A DNA stretch of 64,000 nucleotides from Defluviitaleaceae bacterium (GTDB lineage: Bacteria > Bacillota > Clostridia > Lachnospirales > WQUN01), in contig WQRX01000001.1 in assembly GCA_009786535.1 (NCBI GenBank), positions 1-64,000 on the forward strand, written 5' to 3'. The notes under the pieces are model-generated. The model saw nothing but the letters and a program-made list of their open reading frames with translations. It did not search any database and was not told the origin of the DNA. Positions 1 to 8,391 of the stretch are shown in pieces (within the stretch, counting starts at the first letter, position 1; every line of letters starts with the position of its first letter). The translations under genes and the position numbers were made by a program.

Positions 1-14
1 CCCCCCCCCGAATT

Positions 15-980
15 TTGGAAAAAAATGGAGAAATTTCCGCTACCGAGATTGGTGGTTTGTTAAAACAGCTTCGCACTCAAGGGGGCATAAAGCCTAAGGA
101 GATATATCATGGCTTATGCGATAAAGGAACTTACTCCCGTATAGAAAGCGGCGCGATTAAGCAACCAACGAGTCTTTTGTTAAATTCGTTATTCCAGCGG
201 TTATCGTTTAACATAAATAATTATTTCACGATTTTTTTAACCAGGGACGAGTTTGAAGAAACACAATTGTATAAACAAATCCGCCATTTACTTAATCAAC
301 GCAAGCCCAATGAAGCCGCGCCATTGATACGTGAACTCGCACAAGGGAAGTTTTACAGCCAAGGGTTTGGTGTGCAATACCTTATGCTGGTGGAAGATGT
401 ATGCATAAGAAATCAAGACGCGGGCGCAAATTTTCAAACGCTTTATTATAAGCTGGAAGCGACACACATAGAAAGAACGTTGCAAGCCATAAAAATAACC
501 ATCCCCGATTTTAACGAGGAAAAAATTTGTATCTATCGTTTTACTGAAATTGAGTTCCTGCTTGTTAATCAGCTTGCCATGATTTATTGCCATGCAAACG
601 AAGTAGCGCGCGGGGTAAATATTTTTAAGCAAATGAAGGAAAACTTGCGCGTAACGGGCGACAAAGGAAGTCCAACATTTATTACCCTAACATTGCATAA
701 CCTTTCACATTTTATGTGTGCGCTTGGACCACAGGTAATGGATGAAATTTTGCAATATGCCAAAGAGGGGGAGCGGTACGCGCTACACATTGGTGAATTT
801 AAAGTACTGCCCCAGTACGCCATTACCCAAGCCGCTACATTGGCGGCATCTAATCGCAAGGACGAGGGCACACCATTTTTACCCTTGGCGTATTACGGCA
901 GTTATTTAAACGGGAATATGGATAACCATAACGCTACCCGCGGAGCGGCAAAAGAATTATGGAATATTGACTTTGAATAA
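15..980 (+). CDS. XRE-family regulator with TPR-like C-terminal region (Rgg/PlcR type), 5' end uncertain
   Basis: About 321 residues. The first ~70 look like a Cro/C1 helix-turn-helix (IGGLLKQLRTQGGIKPKEI, then YSRIESGAIKQPTS), followed by ~240 mostly helical residues typical of TPR-type peptide-sensing regulators. The listed start is a TTG with no visible ribosome site, and the frame is open to the window edge, so the true start may lie upstream. A strong terminator follows directly, so it is probably monocistronic or last in its operon. Residues ~75-165 resemble the decayed fragment at 50599-50889, so the genome probably carries a family of these. Target genes and ligand cannot be read from the sequence. 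Confidence 0.75.
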   Translation: MEKNGEISATEIGGLLKQLRTQGGIKPKEIYHGLCDKGTYSRIESGAIKQPTSLLLNSLFQRLSFNINNYFTIFLTRDEFEETQLYKQIRHLLNQRKPNEAAPLIRELAQGKFYSQGFGVQYLMLVEDVCIRNQDAGANFQTLYYKLEATHIERTLQAIKITIPDFNEEKICIYRFTEIEFLLVNQLAMIYCHANEVARGVNIFKQMKENLRVTGDKGSPTFITLTLHNLSHFMCALGPQVMDEILQYAKEGERYALHIGEFKVLPQYAITQAATLAASNRKDEGTPFLPLAYYGSYLNGNMDNHNATRGAAKELWNIDFE

Positions 981-983
981 TGG

Positions 984-1031
984 TGAAACATATCGCCCCA
1001 TGTGATTTGTTGCATGGGGCGATATGTTTTA
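984..1031. terminator. Strong intrinsic terminator
   Basis: A perfect 17-bp stem (986-1002 with 1013-1029, core CATATCGCCCCATG) with a 10-nt loop. T-rich sequence follows on one side and A-rich sequence precedes on the other, so it may work in both directions. It closes the XRE regulator gene. Confidence 0.85.
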
Positions 1032-1137
1032 TGAAAAAACAGGTGTGTATACTTCTTCTATCTTCACAGGAGCATGAATCAACCGGTAAGGATTTCTTAT
1101 CGGTTGCCCATTAACCAACATTAGGAGGAGTACAAAA

Positions 1138-2145
1138 ATGCATCATGCAAAAAAAGGGCGCTCTCTCGCCCGCAAGGTATTGGCGACGTTGCTCGCTATA
1201 ATGTTTGTGTTGTTATTGCCACTTACGGCATCAGCCAACACTGTGAGTATATCAGGGGAAGTCCCGTGGTTTGGTGAAGTTGACCGTTTCACATGGACGG
1301 TTTTTCCCGGTGGCGGAGATAATGGGGTTTCATTTTCACCTATCCCCGTTGCTTGTGACGAATGGGAAAGGCTTTATGTGCTTCCGGGAACCGTGGTTAC
1401 TTATAATCCTGCGGTTATTGAAATTTTCTTCGGGGAATTTTACGCCGTTGATGGCGGAGCCGGTATGCGACATGTAACACCGGGTAGATACACCGCACCC
1501 GGGCAATTTGTTATCGAAACGCCCGGTCGATATGAATTTGGTGCAGAGACAAGCAGCGGCGATTTATCCATGTTTAGCATAACGGTTGTCGGAAACGAAA
1601 TCGCACAACAACCTGCGCCTATTCCTACACCAACGCCTACTCCCGTTATTACTCCTGTAACGCCCGCACCCGTGGTTGCTGTACCCGTTACCGCCGCCGT
1701 AAACTTGCGTACTACGGATAACCTTGTAACAGTGCTTCCCCCTGCACCTATCGCGGGGCAAGATTTACGCTATACCGTACAAGCGGGGGAAGCCCTGTGG
1801 AATATCGCTTTCAATTTCTACGGTAATATGCGTACGGAAACGATTAACCGCATTTGGGCGGCGAACGCGGCGTATTTCCGCAGCACCAACGGTGTATTGG
1901 AAGCAGGTGCGGTTATCGTATTGCCTGCGGAAGGGTTAATCCAACCCATAACACAAGGAAGCCGCGGTATTGCCGCAGGTGTGTATCGCGTACAAGCGGG
2001 GGACACATTGGGTGCAATTGCCTATCACTTCTTTGGCAATACCAATGAATGGCGTAGAATTGCCGAAGCAAACGCCGACCGCATTCGCATCGTAAACGGT
2101 TCGCCCATGATTTTTGAAGGACAGTGGATTATTATCCCGCGATAA
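1138..2145 (+). CDS. Secreted protein with two C-terminal LysM domains
   Basis: 335 residues. The N-terminus is a signal peptide (basic start, hydrophobic core at residues ~16-30, cleavage near ASA-N33). A unique ~120-residue beta-rich region (34-150) follows, then a Pro/Thr linker (PIPTPTPTPVITPVTPAP, ~157-175), then two LysM modules, ~211-262 (YTVQAGEALWNIAFNFYG) and ~283-335 (YRVQAGDTLGAIAYHFFG). LysM binds GlcNAc-containing peptidoglycan, so the protein is probably held at the cell wall. No catalytic hydrolase domain is visible, so it is a wall-binding protein of unknown role. The ATG at 1138 is set by AGGAGG at 1123-1128. It is flanked by terminators and appears to be a single-gene unit. 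Confidence 0.85.
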   Translation: MHHAKKGRSLARKVLATLLAIMFVLLLPLTASANTVSISGEVPWFGEVDRFTWTVFPGGGDNGVSFSPIPVACDEWERLYVLPGTVVTYNPAVIEIFFGEFYAVDGGAGMRHVTPGRYTAPGQFVIETPGRYEFGAETSSGDLSMFSITVVGNEIAQQPAPIPTPTPTPVITPVTPAPVVAVPVTAAVNLRTTDNLVTVLPPAPIAGQDLRYTVQAGEALWNIAFNFYGNMRTETINRIWAANAAYFRSTNGVLEAGAVIVLPAEGLIQPITQGSRGIAAGVYRVQAGDTLGAIAYHFFGNTNEWRRIAEANADRIRIVNGSPMIFEGQWIIIPR

Positions 2146-2178
2146 AATTTCCAACCCCGCAATATTTCGGATAGAGGC

Positions 2179-2211
2179 AAGCCCCGTCAACATGCTCCGA
2201 CGGGGTTTTTG
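2179..2211 (+). terminator. Intrinsic terminator after the LysM gene
   Basis: Stem AGCCCCGTC/GACGGGGTT with a 10-nt loop followed by a T run, about 35 nt after the stop codon. Confidence 0.85.
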
Positions 2212-2262
2212 CTATTCTCCCCACATTTCATATATAATCACAGAAAAACTAAGGAGCAGAAT

Positions 2263-3450
2263 ATGTACACCTATATCAGAGATATCCTATACAACGCAGG
2301 CTTTGACCAATTTAGCAGCTTAATCACTTACGCCGTGCTTGCGGTGCTGGGTGTAATTTGCTGTGCGATTATCCGCGGGGTTATTCGCGGCATTGCGGGG
2401 CGGGTGCTTTCGCAGGACACGGTACGCGGTAGTGCGCTAACAATTGTTATGCAGCGGGTATCTAATATTGTAATACCTGTTGTATTTATTTTTTTGGCAC
2501 GGGATTTAACGCATCGCTATTATTTCCTTGGCGTGTTGGTAGATGTTGCCTTTATTATTGTGGTAATGCTCATCATTTTTTCGTGCATTAAGAGCCTTGG
2601 CGCGGTATATGATGCCCATGAGGTTTCCAAGGCATTCCCAATACACGGGATATTGCAGGTCGTTACTGCCATTGTGGGCATTATTGGCGGCATTGTTATT
2701 ATTGCACGGTTGGTGGGGCAAAGCCCCATGGTACTGCTGGGCAGCCTTGGTGCAATGACGGCGATAATCACCCTTATTTTTAAGGACGCGATTTTGGGCT
2801 TTATGGCGGGGATAATCCTTACGGCAAACAAAATGATACAAATAGGCGATTGGATAGAGCTGCCCAACCACAGCGCCAACGGCTTTGTCATTGACTTAAC
2901 CATGACCACTGTTAAGGTAGAAAATTTTGACAAGACGATAACGTCCATTCCCGCATACACCCTAATTTCCGACTCGTTTATTAACTGGCGCGGTATGATA
3001 GAAGCAGGCGCACGGCGCATTATGCGCTCGCTTTTTATAGACGCGGCAATGATTCGCATCTGCTCGGATGAAATGCTGGAGCGGTATAAAAAAGTGCCCC
3101 TGTTAGCGGCGCATTTTGCACAACACGAAGGAGCAACCTTTACCAATATCGGCGTTTTCCGTGCGTATATCACGGCGTATTTGCGTAACCACGATTTAAT
3201 TCATCAAGAAATGATGCTGCTGGTGCGCCAGCTAAACCCCACGGCAAGCGGCATTCCCATGGAAATTGTCGCCTTTGCCAAAGCCACCGCTGCCATGGAA
3301 TTTGACCCAATCCAGTCCGATATTTTTGACCATTTATACGCCGTCATTTCGGACTTTGATTTGCAGGTATATCAAAGCCCATCAGGTAACGATATCCGTA
3401 GTATTGAGCTTCGCAAATATCACGGTGAGCAAAACAGGGAACATGTATAA
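2263..3450 (+). CDS. MscS-family mechanosensitive channel, YbdG-like
   Basis: 395 residues from the ATG at 2263, which has AAGGAG at 2251-2256; the longer upstream frame has no ribosome site. Several membrane spans fill residues ~15-175. They are followed by the signature ITLIFKDAILGFMAGIILTANKMIQIGDWIELP, where the pore helix joins the beta domain, and then a soluble C-terminal part. The ANKMIQIGDWIE string resembles the YbdG/MscM branch better than classical MscS. The likely role is release of solutes on hypo-osmotic shock. Its last 69 nt overlap the 3' end of the convergent DUF6020 gene. Confidence 0.85.
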   Translation: MYTYIRDILYNAGFDQFSSLITYAVLAVLGVICCAIIRGVIRGIAGRVLSQDTVRGSALTIVMQRVSNIVIPVVFIFLARDLTHRYYFLGVLVDVAFIIVVMLIIFSCIKSLGAVYDAHEVSKAFPIHGILQVVTAIVGIIGGIVIIARLVGQSPMVLLGSLGAMTAIITLIFKDAILGFMAGIILTANKMIQIGDWIELPNHSANGFVIDLTMTTVKVENFDKTITSIPAYTLISDSFINWRGMIEAGARRIMRSLFIDAAMIRICSDEMLERYKKVPLLAAHFAQHEGATFTNIGVFRAYITAYLRNHDLIHQEMMLLVRQLNPTASGIPMEIVAFAKATAAMEFDPIQSDIFDHLYAVISDFDLQVYQSPSGNDIRSIELRKYHGEQNREHV

Positions 3451-5109
3451 AATAGACAAATAGTACCGCCAAAACCCATGTACAGGGGAGGCAATACACG
3501 CCAAAATTATCATTAACGCAGGCAGGAAATATATAATTTCGCGCCATAATTTCCGCTTAATTAAAAGGAGTACTAAAAATGCCATCGCCCATGTGTAATT
3601 CCCCGTATGGAAGAAGAAGCCAACAAAGGGCAGCCGTTCCACCACCTCCATTACACGGGCAGGGAAAATACGCATCCCATACGTAGAAAAAACATACCCA
3701 ATATCGTCGCGCTCCAGCACTTGAATCGCTTCGTGACTGCTTTCTCGCCAAACTATCATCCAGTCCGGACCAAACGGCACAACGTAACTAAACGAAACGG
3801 CAATAGCCGCTTCTATATACGCACGCGGCGCACGCAACCCCATCGCCGCCCACGTTCTAAGATATGCACCCAAATCCGTGCCTTCTATAAAAAGGTCTTT
3901 TACGGGGTCGGAAATACGGGGGTGATATAACTCGCCAATCATGTAATAATCTTCAAAAGTAGCAGCAAGCACGGCACGTTCTTCCGGGGTGATTCGGTCT
4001 TCATGGTAGCGCATAAAACGGGCAGTCTGCTGTATGGGAATGGAAATTACATCGCGCACGCTTCCGCTTTGTGCGTTCGTTATCGCCATCGCACCACCCA
4101 CAAGCAACCTAACCGCAATAAAAACGGCAATGGCACTGCCCATTAGCACAAATCTGCGGTTTTTTTGTGCATAAAATATACCCAGCGCAAAAATCGAAGG
4201 TACAACCACAAACACGACTTCGCTTCTAAATAATGAGGCGACAATGGCGGCAACAAAGCACAGAACTAGCTTTTTACGCGTAAATTCTTTTGCCAAATCT
4301 ATATAAAACAGGATAAACAAAAGCATAAATACCGCCGCAGAGGTGTCCTTTAAAATCGTCTGCGCCCATATACCAAAGACGGGAAACGCCGCATAAAAAA
4401 CCATTACACCCAAGCGCACCCGATAATTTACGCCCCACTTTTTCAAATACATGAGGGTAAGCGAAAACCCCGCAGCCATCATTACATTATGCACAATAGT
4501 AATAAACGCAAGCCCCAGATTTGCATTGCCCAGCAGTATGCCCAGCCGATAAAATGAACCTAAAAAAAAGGTGGAATACAAAGGGTGGGCGTTAATAAAC
4601 GGGGTAATCCCTTCAACTTGCGCAAGCTGCCTTACGGCGTCATTAATTAAATTTCCGGGGAAATAGATGATAAAATAGGGTAGCCACGCTGCAAGAAACA
4701 ACACAAACGGCGCAAAAAATTGACTAAAACGCCCTTCATCGTGTGGTTCAATTTTGCATGCGAGTACTTTGTCAACCAGCAAGCATGTAATAACGTAAAA
4801 AAACGGAATAAACCCGGCGAGCATAACAAAAAAGAATAGGATATTTACCCGGCCGGCGGTAAACATGGCAAAGGAATCATAGCGTGTAAATGTAAGCCCA
4901 AGCATATGGGCAAGGCTTAGCAATACGGAAAAAACGCATTCTGCCCTTCGTATTTGTTTATGGTCGTGCTTATAATACAGCCAAACCGTTGCAACAATAA
5001 AAACCGCGCCCCCAAAATAATGGGTAGGGATAAAAAACGTAGCGGTTCTTGAAAAAAGGGCAATATAGCTAACATAAGCAAGTATAATACATACGGCTGT
5101 TTTAATCAT
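3382..5109 (-). CDS. DUF6020 family polytopic membrane protein
   Basis: 575 residues with about a dozen hydrophobic segments. Family-like stretches include the region around FPGNLINDAVRQ, then NAHPLYSTFFLGSFYRLG and AAFPVFGIWAQTILKDT. DUF6020 proteins resemble the membrane half of GT-C glycosyltransferases but have no established reaction. It is the last gene of a minus-strand operon and starts in an ATGA overlap with the DUF2304 gene. Its GT2/GtrA neighbours suggest handling of a lipid-linked sugar or wall polymer outside the membrane; that role is inference. The 3' end overlaps the convergent channel gene by 69 nt. Confidence 0.7.
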   Translation of the reverse strand: MIKTAVCIILAYVSYIALFSRTATFFIPTHYFGGAVFIVATVWLYYKHDHKQIRRAECVFSVLLSLAHMLGLTFTRYDSFAMFTAGRVNILFFFVMLAGFIPFFYVITCLLVDKVLACKIEPHDEGRFSQFFAPFVLFLAAWLPYFIIYFPGNLINDAVRQLAQVEGITPFINAHPLYSTFFLGSFYRLGILLGNANLGLAFITIVHNVMMAAGFSLTLMYLKKWGVNYRVRLGVMVFYAAFPVFGIWAQTILKDTSAAVFMLLFILFYIDLAKEFTRKKLVLCFVAAIVASLFRSEVVFVVVPSIFALGIFYAQKNRRFVLMGSAIAVFIAVRLLVGGAMAITNAQSGSVRDVISIPIQQTARFMRYHEDRITPEERAVLAATFEDYYMIGELYHPRISDPVKDLFIEGTDLGAYLRTWAAMGLRAPRAYIEAAIAVSFSYVVPFGPDWMIVWRESSHEAIQVLERDDIGYVFSTYGMRIFPARVMEVVERLPFVGFFFHTGNYTWAMAFLVLLLIKRKLWREIIYFLPALMIILACIASPVHGFWRYYLSILYMFPVLLTVIFAKLNTTDIVT

Positions 5110-5480
5110 TCCGCGTTCTCCTCATTATCGTCATTGGTAAAATCCTCTTTTTGCGTATCATTTAATAAAGCAAGGGCTTGCGTCAGCTGTAATATACGCT
5201 TTTCCATTTTTGAAAGCGTTATGGTTAAACGAAAAACAATCACCGCCAAAACCACAATTGCCGCGATAAATAACATATTGGTGGCGGCTTCAAATTGCAG
5301 CAAGTATGAAATGCGCATAATAAGATTGGGGAAAATAGCAATAAAAATTGCGCCTGCCGCAACAATAAGCCATGTAATGGCGTATCGCATATCCAAGCGC
5401 GTTGAACGTGCCGTGTATAAAATATATACCGTAAATGCAATTGAAAGTAAAATAACCAATATCGCTTGTAAGGTTGGCAT
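5106..5480 (-). CDS. DUF2304 family small membrane protein
   Basis: 124 residues with three hydrophobic helices (~5-22, 34-52, 68-88), then a charged helical tail. DUF2304 proteins commonly sit beside a polyprenyl-phosphate GT2 enzyme, as here, and are thought to act with it at the membrane. It ends in a 4-nt ATGA overlap with the DUF6020 gene and begins 4 nt after the GT2 gene, so the genes are surely co-translated. Confidence 0.75.
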   Translation of the reverse strand: MPTLQAILVILLSIAFTVYILYTARSTRLDMRYAITWLIVAAGAIFIAIFPNLIMRISYLLQFEAATNMLFIAAIVVLAVIVFRLTITLSKMEKRILQLTQALALLNDTQKEDFTNDDNEENAE

Positions 5481-5484
5481 GGGT

Positions 5485-6162
5485 TTACCCCTTTGTAATT
5501 AATAAGGCAAGACTTACTTTAATAATGTAGTAAACACTGTCAAGCATACGTATGGAGCTTTGTCCATTTTTACGTTCAAACATAGATGCGGGGCGCTCGG
5601 TAACGCGGTAGCCTTTTTTTAGTAACCACATGGTTGATTCAGGCTCGGGAAAATCCACGGGATAGCATTGGGCAAAGTATTTGATAATTCGCGCATTCGC
5701 AACGCGGTAGCCCGATGTAGGGTCGGACACCTTTTTACCGGACAGCAAGCGTATCATAATAGACAGCCATTTAATGCCTATCCTGCGTAACTTTGTAGAT
5801 AAAAATGTAGACTGCCCTAAAAAGCGTGAGCCGATAACAAAATCTGCCTCGTCATTAACAATCGGCTCCACGAGTGTATTTATGCTATTAATATCGTGCT
5901 GCCCGTCGCCGTCAAATTGGAAAGCGATGTCATATTTGTGCGCCAATGCATATTTATAACCGCATTGCACCGCACCGCCAATGCCTAAATTATTACAAAG
6001 CGATATAAAAGGAATGCCGTTTTTTATACATTCTGCCTCGGTTTCGTCTTGTGATGCGTCATTAATTACAATAACGTCGATATTTTTATCCATTACGGAT
6101 TTTGCCGTAGGCACGATATTCTTCGCTTCGTTAAATGCTGGAATAATGGCAATTACACGCAT
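5485..6162 (-). CDS. GT2 glycosyltransferase, polyprenyl-phosphate (DPM1-like) type
   Basis: 225 residues with a GT-A fold. It shows the N-terminal nucleotide-sugar site (VIAIIPAFNEAKNI), the metal-binding DxD region in FQFDGDGQHD (~residues 83-92), and DFVIGSRFLGQ further on. It lacks the C-terminal membrane helices of larger relatives, which fits a partner role for the GtrA and DUF2304 membrane proteins on either side. The likely reaction is sugar transfer from a nucleotide donor to undecaprenyl phosphate on the cytoplasmic face. The donor sugar cannot be read from the sequence. Confidence 0.85.
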   Translation of the reverse strand: MRVIAIIPAFNEAKNIVPTAKSVMDKNIDVIVINDASQDETEAECIKNGIPFISLCNNLGIGGAVQCGYKYALAHKYDIAFQFDGDGQHDINSINTLVEPIVNDEADFVIGSRFLGQSTFLSTKLRRIGIKWLSIMIRLLSGKKVSDPTSGYRVANARIIKYFAQCYPVDFPEPESTMWLLKKGYRVTERPASMFERKNGQSSIRMLDSVYYIIKVSLALLITKG

Positions 6163-6186
6163 CGCGTTTCCTCCACTTTTATTATA

Positions 6187-6606
6187 TCACTCACCGGATA
6201 CCTTGAAAACATAATACTTGCTTGCCACATAGTTAAACACAATGCTAACGATTTGCGCAAATACAAACACGACGGCTTCATTTAAATGCAAGATATCAAC
6301 AAAAATTGTCATAATACCTACATATATGCCCAATTGAATAATTCGGCAGAAATAAAACGCAAAAAGCTCGCGCCTTTTTTCGCCGACCGATTTTGCATTG
6401 CTTTGAAACACAAAAGCCCTGTTGGTTACATACGCAAATAAAACCGCCAATACCCAAGATATAACAGACGAAACCCACGTAGATAGGCCCAACCCCCACG
6501 ACGCGGTAAAGTATGAAACGGCACTAACAATGGTGGTAAGTCCGCCAAAAAATAGGTACCGTATAATTTCTTTGTACTTGTGATAGATGTGTTTTATAGC
6601 AGACAT
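6187..6606 (-). CDS. GtrA family membrane protein
   Basis: 139 residues with four membrane helices. The conserved start is IIRYLFFGGLTTIVSAVSYF, with VTNRAFVF after helix 2 and FNYVASKYYVF near the end, all typical of GtrA. GtrA proteins are proposed to flip or help move polyprenyl-linked sugars. It starts 1 nt after the radical SAM gene ends and precedes the GT2 gene by 24 nt. Confidence 0.88.
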   Translation of the reverse strand: MSAIKHIYHKYKEIIRYLFFGGLTTIVSAVSYFTASWGLGLSTWVSSVISWVLAVLFAYVTNRAFVFQSNAKSVGEKRRELFAFYFCRIIQLGIYVGIMTIFVDILHLNEAVVFVFAQIVSIVFNYVASKYYVFKVSGE

Positions 6607-6607
6607 G

Positions 6608-8020
6608 TTAAGTCTTTACCAGGAATAATGCCGACTTTATGAGCGTAATTATCCGCTTTATTCCGCCCTTTCCAAATAATGAAAGTGCATACCGCATTAA
6701 AATGCACGGGCGCATGTAAAAACGGCGATATAATTCCTTGTGTTTTTGCAATAGTATTTCCTTGGTTAGGCCATGAGGTACAAAAACGGGACGCCAATAA
6801 TTAAATTGTGACCAGTCCGTTTCATCTAATGTGCCGTAATTTTTCGCATTGCGGTACTGCACCGAGCCGGGAATGGGCGTGTTTATTGTTGCAACTACAT
6901 CATCTAAGGGGAGCGATAGGGCAAACTTTATTGTTTTTTCAATCGTTTCCGTTGTTTCGCTGGGGTGACCGATAATAAAGAACCCGGCGGTTTTAATTTT
7001 ATGCTTACGGCAGGCGAGTACGCTGTGCCTAATCGCCTCGACCGTAGTGTTTTTGCGGATTTCCTTTAAAATTTGGTCGTCGCCCGATTCTATACCCAGC
7101 AGAATTTTCCAGCAGCCATTCTTTTTAATGAAGGCGACAAATTCATCGTCGTGCAAATCTCTAATTCTTGCCCTGCAAGACCAATCAAGCTTTATATTTG
7201 CTTCATCTAAAAGCGCAAAAAGCTCGTACACCCGCTTTTTGTCCACCAGGAAGGTATCATCAACAAAATCAATTTCTTTTACGCCGTATTGGTCACGCAG
7301 TAAAATAATTTCATCAAAAATATTTTTTGCCGAACGCCGCCTGTACTTGCTTCCGAATATATTTTTATCACAAAATGTACACTGCCCCGGGCACCCTCTG
7401 CTGGTAATAAGACTCCTAACGGGCAATGTTTTGTAAGCAGACGGCGCAGGGGTGTATTTATTAATATCCGGAATTAATTCATATGCAGGGAAGGGTAGGG
7501 TGTCCAAATCTTCAATAAAAGGGCGCGGCTCATTTTTAACCGGTTGCCCTTCTTCCCTATAAATTACCCCTTGGATATTATGCAGCGCCGCATTTGACAA
7601 AAGCGCCTCGCATAGCTCATGCATGGTAATTTCGCCCTCGCCGTATACGCCGTAGTCAAAAACGGGGTATGACATGGCATGTTGATAATTTGATGTGATA
7701 TGTGGTCCGCCCAAGATAATGGGCAATGAGAACTTCGCCTTTATTTCGTGCGCCACTTCTAACGCGCGGTGGAACGCCACCGTAGTAGAACCTATGCCTA
7801 TAAAATTTGGCTTAAACACACCCACCCGTTGAACAATTTCCTCGGCGGTTAGATTTTCGGCTTCCGCATCTATTACTTGTACTTCGTACCCCTTGGAAAG
7901 CATGTACCCCGCAAGATAATAAATGCCCAGCGGTATTTGCCTGCCACCGGAATTACCAATATCCGAGGAGTATCGTTCCTTCTTAGAAATAGGCGGATAT
8001 ATAAACAAAATGCGTGCCAT
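6608..8020 (-). CDS. B12-binding-domain radical SAM protein
   Basis: 470 residues. The N-terminal ~150 form a cobalamin-binding Rossmann-like domain (ILFIYPPISKKE at the start, IDAEAENLTAEEI, GIGSTTVAF, ILGGPH). The radical SAM core follows with SRGCPGQCTFCD, a CxxxCxxC cluster at ~residues 207-214. The region LGIESGDDQILKEIRKN is also typical. Class members methylate or rearrange unactivated carbons in lipids and natural products. Being first in the operon with GT2, GtrA, DUF2304 and DUF6020 suggests a modified lipid carrier or wall sugar; that is inference. Confidence 0.85.
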   Translation of the reverse strand: MARILFIYPPISKKERYSSDIGNSGGRQIPLGIYYLAGYMLSKGYEVQVIDAEAENLTAEEIVQRVGVFKPNFIGIGSTTVAFHRALEVAHEIKAKFSLPIILGGPHITSNYQHAMSYPVFDYGVYGEGEITMHELCEALLSNAALHNIQGVIYREEGQPVKNEPRPFIEDLDTLPFPAYELIPDINKYTPAPSAYKTLPVRSLITSRGCPGQCTFCDKNIFGSKYRRRSAKNIFDEIILLRDQYGVKEIDFVDDTFLVDKKRVYELFALLDEANIKLDWSCRARIRDLHDDEFVAFIKKNGCWKILLGIESGDDQILKEIRKNTTVEAIRHSVLACRKHKIKTAGFFIIGHPSETTETIEKTIKFALSLPLDDVVATINTPIPGSVQYRNAKNYGTLDETDWSQFNYWRPVFVPHGLTKEILLQKHKELYRRFYMRPCILMRYALSLFGKGGIKRIITLIKSALFLVKT

Positions 8021-8118
8021 GTTCTCCTCTTTCCCTTAAAGGCGTAAATTAGCGTGATTATGACAGAAGCGGGGTGGAAAGACAAGGAAATGACGGGTTA
8101 GTTAAATTAACTTTTATC

Positions 8119-8147
8119 TTGACCCCATCACATTTTTATGCTACTGT
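8119..8147 (+). promoter_or_regulatory. Candidate promoter for the ABC-F leader transcript
   Basis: TTGACC (-35, 8119-8124), a 17-nt spacer, then TGc-TACTGT (extended -10, 8139-8147). This would start transcription near 8154, about 40 nt before the leader ORF. Confidence 0.5.
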
Positions 8148-8192
8148 TCCTAACGATTTATTACCAACCGAAAGGTGAAAGGCGGTGACGGC

Positions 8193-8309
8193 ATGAAACA
8201 AATCATTTTGGCGGTTTTACACCACCAGCTTTCAGCAGGTGCGGCAACAAACAAGGGCGTAGTATGCCCATTTGACATTTGTTTGATGCCCACTCGCATA
8301 AACGCGTAA
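8193..8309 (+). CDS. 38-codon leader peptide upstream of the ABC-F gene
   Basis: The short frame begins MKQIILAVLHHQLSAG and ends in MPTRINA. It has an SD-like GGCGGTG 6-8 nt before the ATG. It sits between a promoter and an intrinsic terminator ahead of an ABC-F gene, where ribosome-protection genes often carry translated leaders. Its late codons (8281-8293) overlap the 5' half of a candidate antiterminator, so ribosome position on this frame could choose between the RNA folds. No matching known leader came to mind; the function is inferred from architecture. Confidence 0.6.
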   Translation: MKQIILAVLHHQLSAGAATNKGVVCPFDICLMPTRINA

Positions 8310-8360
8310 GTATAATTCCCTTGCGTATAACCCGTGTGGCTCAAACCCCACGGGTTTTTT
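8248..8360 (+). promoter_or_regulatory. Transcription attenuator (alternative hairpins and terminator)
   Basis: Three mutually exclusive pairings can be drawn. Hairpin 1 pairs CAAACAA (8248-8254) with TTGTTTG (8279-8285). The antiterminator pairs GTTTGATGCCCAC (8281-8293) with GTGTGGCTCAAAC (8334-8346): 12 bp with two single-base bulges. The terminator pairs AACCCGTG (8329-8336) with CACGGGTT (8349-8356) before a T6 run. Hairpin 1 and the antiterminator share GTTTG; the antiterminator consumes the left arm of the terminator. A ribosome stalled early in the leader would break hairpin 1 and favour read-through. Confidence 0.65.
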
Positions 8361-8391
8361 AATGGATGAACTTAATAAGGAGCGAAATAAC

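Noticed and set aside
1-10. Run of nine C at the window edge as a biological feature
   Set aside because: Too short and at the very edge; it could be a contig-end artefact and nothing supports a function.
1610-1680. Short repeats in the Pro/Thr region of the LysM gene as a CRISPR or minisatellite
   Set aside because: They are simple codon repeats (Pro-Thr) of a protein linker, without spacer structure.
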